64,000 bases of DNA, taken from positions 1 through 64,000 of the forward strand of contig AKXM01000058.1 of NCBI GenBank assembly GCA_000277545.1, read 5' to 3'. Positions 58,038 through 64,000 of this stretch are shown here, one piece after another; the stretch's first letter is position 1, and every line of letters starts with the position of its first letter. The DNA comes from Enterobacter sp. Ag1 (GTDB lineage: Bacteria > Pseudomonadota > Gammaproteobacteria > Enterobacterales > Enterobacteriaceae). Below the pieces are notes generated by a model. The model did not search any database and had not been told where the DNA came from. It worked only from the letters and a program-made list of their open reading frames with translations. Made by a program: the position numbers and the translations under genes.

Positions 58038-59504
58038 ATGCGAATTCTTACGCTTTCCCGACGCCTGACGCTGGTTTTTGCCGTGTTGCTGCTGACCGCC
58101 TGCGCCTTTTTGGGCTGGCTGCAGGTGCGTACCAGCACGCAATACAGCCAGGCCGTGATTCAGCAACTTTCCGGTGACCTGGCGCAGCACATCAACCAGA
58201 GCTACCCTCTGCTCGGGCAGGACGGGCTGAACAAAGACTCGGTCCGCACGCTGTTCGACCATCTGATGGCCGTTAACCCCAGCGTGGAAGTTTATCTGCT
58301 GGATAAACAAGGCAATATCATTGGTGATGCAGCCCCGGATGGGCATATTAAGCGCCAGCAGGTCGATCTCGCTCCGCTACGGGCCGCGCTGAACGGCGGC
58401 AAATTCCCGCTTTATGGCGACGACCCGCGCAGCCTGGACGGGCAGAAAGTGTTTAGCGTGGCGCCGATGATGCGAGACGGCAAGCTGGAGGGCTATTTGT
58501 ATGTGGTGCTGCTGGGGGAAACCTACAATCAGCTTGCCAACAGCGCTCAGTTTGATGCCGTTTTAAAGCTAAGCCTGTTTCTGCTCAGCCTGGTCTGCGT
58601 GCTGGGGTTGGTGGTGGGCGGCCTGGCGTTTCGCTGGATCACACGCCCGTTACGCGAACTTTCGCAGCACGTTAAGGCGCTGGAATCAGGAGGGATGGCC
58701 GAAATGCAGGCCATGGCGGCTCTGCCGCAAAATCCAGGAGGAGATGGGGATGAGCTGGCCCAACTGCGTCACGGGGTGATTGCTATGGCCGGGCGAATCT
58801 CCGAGCAGTGGCATAGCCTGACTCAGCAAGATCAGCTGCGGCGCGAGTTTATCGCCAATATCTCCCATGACCTGAGAACGCCGCTAACGTCGCTGCATGG
58901 TTACCTGGAAAGCCTCTCGGTCATGTCGGCTACGCTGAGCGAGGCGGAGAAAAAGCGCTATCTGGATATTGCGCTGGCCCAGAGTCAGAAGGTTGGGGCG
59001 CTGGCGCAGTCGCTGTTCGAACTGGCCAGGCTGGAATACGGGGTGGTGAAGCCACACAAAGAGAGCTTCTCCCTGAGCGAATTGCTGCAGGATGTGTTCC
59101 AGAAATTTGAGCTTCCGGCGCAAACTCGCCAACTTGAACTTTTAGCTGACATCCAGCCAGGACTGCCGCTGATTGAAGCCGATGTCAGCATGATCGAGCG
59201 TGTGTTGACCAATCTGTTGGACAACGCCATCCGCCATACGCCGGACAAAGGCATGATTTCAGTCCGGCTGTGGAAAGAGGTGGATAAAGTCATGGTGCAG
59301 GTCAGCGACAGCGGGCCAGGCATTCCGCAGGAGCTAAAAGAGGGGCTGTTTGTGCGGCCTTCGATTGTGAATCAATCCCGGCTCAGGGTTGGCGGGCTTG
59401 GGCTGATGATTGTGCGCCAGATGCTGCAACTGCACGGCAGCGACATTTCGCTGGTGGACCAGCCAAAGCGCGGGGCCTGCTTCCGGTTTGGGTTGCCCGT
59501 TTAA
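58038..59504 (+). CDS. Sensor histidine kinase
   Basis: The 488-residue kinase has two membrane helices (about 10-28 and 176-199) with a periplasmic sensor domain of about 145 residues between them. A HAMP domain, a HisKA domain with H277 in FIANISHDLRTPLTSLHG, and a HATPase domain with N-box LTNLLDNAIRHTP and G-boxes VSDSGPGIP and GGLGLMIV follow. The DLRT motif suggests phosphatase activity as well. A GTG at 58026 overlapping the regulator is an alternative start. The periplasmic sensor is expected to detect an envelope oxidant or metal, which cannot be read from sequence. Confidence 0.92.
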   Translation: MRILTLSRRLTLVFAVLLLTACAFLGWLQVRTSTQYSQAVIQQLSGDLAQHINQSYPLLGQDGLNKDSVRTLFDHLMAVNPSVEVYLLDKQGNIIGDAAPDGHIKRQQVDLAPLRAALNGGKFPLYGDDPRSLDGQKVFSVAPMMRDGKLEGYLYVVLLGETYNQLANSAQFDAVLKLSLFLLSLVCVLGLVVGGLAFRWITRPLRELSQHVKALESGGMAEMQAMAALPQNPGGDGDELAQLRHGVIAMAGRISEQWHSLTQQDQLRREFIANISHDLRTPLTSLHGYLESLSVMSATLSEAEKKRYLDIALAQSQKVGALAQSLFELARLEYGVVKPHKESFSLSELLQDVFQKFELPAQTRQLELLADIQPGLPLIEADVSMIERVLTNLLDNAIRHTPDKGMISVRLWKEVDKVMVQVSDSGPGIPQELKEGLFVRPSIVNQSRLRVGGLGLMIVRQMLQLHGSDISLVDQPKRGACFRFGLPV

Positions 59505-59506
59505 AT

Positions 59507-59533
59507 AAAAAAGGCGCCATGAAGGCGCCTTTT
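59507..59533 (+). terminator. Terminator after the histidine kinase gene
   Basis: AAAAGGCGCC-atgaa-GGCGCCTTTT, a perfect ten-pair stem beginning three bases after the kinase stop. Confidence 0.9.
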
Positions 59534-59548
59534 GCTTATCAACGCTAA

Positions 59549-59569
59549 ACCACCTCCTATGGAGGTGGT
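59549..59569 (-). terminator. Hairpin at the bglA 3' end
   Basis: ACCACCTCC-tat-GGAGGTGGT is a perfect nine-pair stem seven bases past the bglA stop; TTTAGCG follows on the bglA strand, a weak T-run. Confidence 0.7.
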
Positions 59570-59575
59570 GATCGT

Positions 59576-61015
<1,440 letters not shown>

Positions 61016-61138
61016 TCATCTCATTGTTAGCGCATGAAATAATGTGCGTAGGTTCACATCGTCGCGCTGAAAGTATTATTTCTGCTTTGGAGTCTAACAA
61101 ATGAAAACGGATTGTCACGATATAACAAATAGCGCGAA

Positions 61139-61154
61139 TTGTGATTTGTCACAA
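61139..61154. promoter_or_regulatory. Palindrome upstream of bglA
   Basis: TTGTGA-TTTG-TCACAA is a perfect 16-bp palindrome between the regulator gene and bglA. The four-base spacer is wrong for a standard CRP site (six), so it may be an operator for the adjacent RpiR-type protein. Confidence 0.35.
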
Positions 61155-61174
61155 ATAAAAAACAGGGTGTTTTT

Positions 61175-61903
61175 TTATAGCATTCTTTTTGCCAGGCGGC
61201 GGCCAATGGTTTCAAGAATATAAATAACGGGGATTTGTGTAGTGATGTCATACACTCCGGCAATACGTACCGGTGGAATATGCCAGGAAATATTAAAGTC
61301 GGCTAATTTCGCCAGCGACGAGTTTTCATGGCTGGTGACAGACATCACTTTACAGTGGTGAAGGCTGAACTGGCTGGCAAAGCGCAGGATCTCCTCCGTC
61401 TCACCTGAAACGGAAAGCACAATAGCCAGCGCGTTTCGTGCCATATCATTGGTGACCGGAAAATAAGGATCATCAATATGGTTGCTAAATTTACCAACGT
61501 TTGAGAAAAAACGTGCACCATATTTAGCTAAAGCACCGGATGTTCCCGCGCCAACAAAAATAATACGCTCGGAGGAGCAAATAATATCAACGGCGTGGTC
61601 GATTAAATTATCGAATTCTTCATTATTGGTACTTTTAAAAAAACTGATAATTTCGCTGCTGCCGAAATTGGCGGGCTGAGTTTCCGTTTGCTCCAGATAT
61701 AATTTAAAACGAACGCGAAACTCGGAATACCCTTCACAGTTGAGTTTGCGGCAAAAACGCAACACGGTCGTGGTGGAGACTCCTGCGGCATCCGCCAGCT
61801 CTCGAATGGTCATGTACATGACTTTGTCTTTGTTTTTAATGACAAAGTTGTACACCATCATTTCGAGGCCGTTCAGGGTGGCGATTGCCGCATGGGTAAA
61901 CAT
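61175..61903 (-). CDS. MurR/RpiR-family transcriptional regulator
   Basis: The 242-residue protein has the N-terminal RpiR helix-turn-helix (about 31-63, ELADAAGVSTTTVLRFCRKL) and a C-terminal SIS sugar-phosphate-binding domain (about 110-235, IIFVGAGTSGALAKYGARFF). Such proteins respond to sugar phosphates. Its place directly upstream of bglA in the same orientation, with 165 bases between, suggests it controls bglA; the target is inferred. E. coli K-12 has no such gene here. Local composition is more AT-rich than its neighbours, a possible sign of acquisition. Confidence 0.9.
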   Translation of the reverse strand: MFTHAAIATLNGLEMMVYNFVIKNKDKVMYMTIRELADAAGVSTTTVLRFCRKLNCEGYSEFRVRFKLYLEQTETQPANFGSSEIISFFKSTNNEEFDNLIDHAVDIICSSERIIFVGAGTSGALAKYGARFFSNVGKFSNHIDDPYFPVTNDMARNALAIVLSVSGETEEILRFASQFSLHHCKVMSVTSHENSSLAKLADFNISWHIPPVRIAGVYDITTQIPVIYILETIGRRLAKRML

Positions 61904-61945
61904 ACTTTTTCTTCCTGCTGGTACGGTGCTTACGGATGGCTGGAA

Positions 61946-62539
61946 CTAACGCAGCCAGCCTTTCTCGTGCGCCCGATATAATTGACGCTCGACATGTTGC
62001 CACAATTCCGGCCAGCTTTCTCCCACCTGCGCATTGCGAGTTAATACCTGCTGCAGGGAAATATTATTCTCTCGCCAGCTCTGCCCTTCGTTATGCAGGT
62101 TAAGCAGAATAGGTAAAATGCGATCCAGCGCCCCGGCAAAGCGGGCGTCGGGCGTGGTGTCTGCCTCATATTCTTGCCACAAAGCCAGAAATTGTGGCCC
62201 CTGCGGCGCAGGCAACAAACCAAACAGGCGGCGTGCCGCCGCCGCTTCTTTTTCAGCGATGGCTTCACGGGCCGCAATGTCATAAACCAGCACATCGCCA
62301 ACATCGATTTCTACGATGTCGTGCAGCAGCGCCATTTGGATCACGCGCTGGATATTCACCTCTTTTTCGGCCCAGGGGGCGAGGCTCATTGCCGCCATAG
62401 CGAAGTGCCAGCTGTGCTCGGCAGAGTTTTCATGTTTTTCATGACCGATGATTTTGGTGCGACGCTGAACCAGCTTCAGCTTATCAATCTCCATCAGGAA
62501 ATGGATAACCGCACTCATTTCACCAAATGCCTGTTGCAT
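61946..62539 (-). CDS. HD-domain hydrolase (YfbR/HDDC2-like)
   Basis: The 197-residue protein has a metal-dependent HD domain: H42 or H45 in NSAEHSWHFAMA, the HD pair H73-D74 in MALLHDIVEIDVGD, and a later Asp in FAGALDRILPILLNL. It resembles the HDDC2/YfbR group of deoxynucleoside 5'-monophosphatases, but the substrate is not shown. It lies 42 bases upstream of the RpiR gene on the same strand; the pair could be co-transcribed. It is absent from the E. coli locus and may replace yqfB. Confidence 0.82.
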   Translation of the reverse strand: MQQAFGEMSAVIHFLMEIDKLKLVQRRTKIIGHEKHENSAEHSWHFAMAAMSLAPWAEKEVNIQRVIQMALLHDIVEIDVGDVLVYDIAAREAIAEKEAAAARRLFGLLPAPQGPQFLALWQEYEADTTPDARFAGALDRILPILLNLHNEGQSWRENNISLQQVLTRNAQVGESWPELWQHVERQLYRAHEKGWLR

Positions 62540-62674
62540 CGTGTTTTCCCTGTTTTTTGGCTGTCGTTTGATTGTAAAAGAAATCCTCCAGGCTGACGAA
62601 GGGCGTCGTCACAGACGCTCACATATTTATTTTAGCTTACATGTGTTCACTGGAATCATTCTCAGTTAGGCTAG

Positions 62675-63367
<693 letters not shown>

Positions 63368-63394
63368 AGCGTCTAACTCGCCAAAATCAAATTA

Positions 63395-63418
63395 TTGAGC
63401 CCCGGTTTCGGGGCTCAA
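63395..63418. terminator. Bidirectional terminator between trhA and ygfZ
   Basis: TTGAGCCCCG-gttt-CGGGGCTCAA is a perfect ten-pair stem between two convergent genes, 7 bases past the ygfZ stop side. Confidence 0.8.
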
Positions 63419-63425
63419 TGTTCGA

Positions 63426-64000
63426 TTAATTTTCTTCCAGAGAATAGGGCAGTGGCTCCAGTGAGAGCTTGCCGTTTGCATCATCACGCACGCGCAAGAC
63501 GCTGTTCGGTTCAAGATCGTTGTTCATCACCGCCTGCACAACAAGACGGCCATCTTCCAATCGTGAAGCGGCCAGCACGGTGCCGGTACGACGCCAGTTT
63601 TCACCCATCTGCAACTCAAGATCTTCGCCTGCTTCAGGCACGCGGCTTGCGCTCCCGGCCAGCAGCCAGAGTGCGCGTTTATTTGCCCCGCGGAACTTGG
63701 CTCGGGCAACCATTTCCTGGCCGGTGTAGCAGCCTTTTTTAAAGCTGATACCGCCCAGCGCCTGAAGGTTTGTTGCCTGTGGAATAAACTGAGCGCTGTT
63801 TACACTATCAATGACCGGCAATCCACCCTCGATATCCAGCGTCAGCCACTGCTGGCTATCATTACGCTGTGCTTCTTCACTGAGTTTTTCGGTTAACGTC
63901 TGAGCCGTTTCTTCGTCAGTGACAATCAGGAAGCGCTCCGCCGGCAGATTTAGCCACAACAGAGTTGTTGCGCCGTGCTGGACAACCTGAGTATCTTCAT
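63426..64000 (-). CDS. ygfZ: tRNA-modifying/iron-sulfur protein YgfZ (partial, 5' end outside)
   Basis: YgfZ is a folate-binding protein that assists some iron-sulfur enzymes, including MiaB. The window holds the C-terminal 190 or so residues; the reading frame stays open to position 64000 ([19 protein letters not shown]), so the gene continues beyond the edge. The signature [18 protein letters not shown] contains the conserved Cys. The C-terminal barrel ([14 protein letters not shown]) is also present. E. coli YgfZ has 326 residues. Confidence 0.95.
   Translation of the reverse strand, partial: EDTQVVQHGATTLLWLNLPAERFLIVTDEETAQTLTEKLSEEAQRNDSQQWLTLDIEGGLPVIDSVNSAQFIPQATNLQALGGISFKKGCYTGQEMVARAKFRGANKRALWLLAGSASRVPEAGEDLELQMGENWRRTGTVLAASRLEDGRLVVQAVMNNDLEPNSVLRVRDDANGKLSLEPLPYSLEEN

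Noticed and set aside
61139..61154. CRP site upstream of bglA
   Set aside because: The half-sites TGTGA and TCACA are perfect but spaced by four bases instead of six.

Overview
The window is chromosomal DNA of a member of the Enterobacteriaceae (Gammaproteobacteria). Most genes are near-identical in length and recognisable sequence to Escherichia coli genes, and they run in the order of the E. coli speC (pheV) to ygfZ region, about 64-66 min on that map. The composition looks moderately GC-rich and fits genera such as Enterobacter, Kosakonia or Cedecea, but nothing here fixes the genus. The window opens on a tRNA-Phe gene and ends inside ygfZ. No insertion sequence, prophage or CRISPR array is visible.

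Layout. 0-6.5 kb: tRNA-Phe, speC, the leftward mutY-yggX-mltC group, and trmB-yggL. 6.5-16.8 kb: yggN, the leftward yggS-yggT-yggU-rdgB-hemW operon, yggR, an inserted hicAB toxin-antitoxin pair, and ruvX-yqgE-gshB-rsmE-endA-sprT. 16.8-24.5 kb: galP and metK leftward, the speA leader with small ORFs, then speA, speB and loiP. 24.8-30.5 kb: tktA and the epd-pgk-fbaA glycolytic operon. 30.9-37.9 kb: a complete tdcABCDE threonine/serine fermentation operon between fbaA and mscS, which are neighbours in E. coli. 38-44.5 kb: mscS, argO, yggE, argP, rpiA, serA, fau. 44.5-54.5 kb: 6S RNA, zapA, ygfB-pepP-ubiH-ubiI and gcvTHP. 54.7-64 kb: ygfF, an accessory redox block, bglA, an RpiR-type regulator, an HD-domain hydrolase, trhA (yqfA) and the 3' part of ygfZ.

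The genes work together in a few themes. Polyamine synthesis is covered by speC, speA and speB, with metK making the S-adenosylmethionine also needed for spermidine. Glycine, serine and one-carbon flow is covered by serA, gcvTHP, fau, tdcB and metK. Central carbon flow is covered by tktA, rpiA, epd, pgk and fbaA. Arginine export and its regulator are argO and argP. Several expected control sites are readable: CRP and gal operators at galP, CRP and Cra sites at epd, CRP sites at tdcA and serA, and a PurR site at gcvT.

The most interesting segment is 55.5-59.5 kb. It carries a secreted protein built of twelve D-x-M-x-K repeats (MXKDX family), a Tat-exported, probably lipid-anchored molybdopterin oxidoreductase, and a four-helix cytochrome b. 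Divergent to these is an OmpR-type two-component system. By analogy with the methionine-rich peptide MrpX and YedY1 of Azospira suillum, this looks like a periplasmic sacrificial-methionine system against reactive chlorine or oxygen. It differs in two ways: a cytochrome b561-type partner replaces MsrQ, and a two-component system replaces the SigF/NrsF control. Secondary points are the long speA leader with a strongly translated 45-codon ORF, a promoter-terminator unit just upstream of speB, and two gal operators 184 bp apart at galP.
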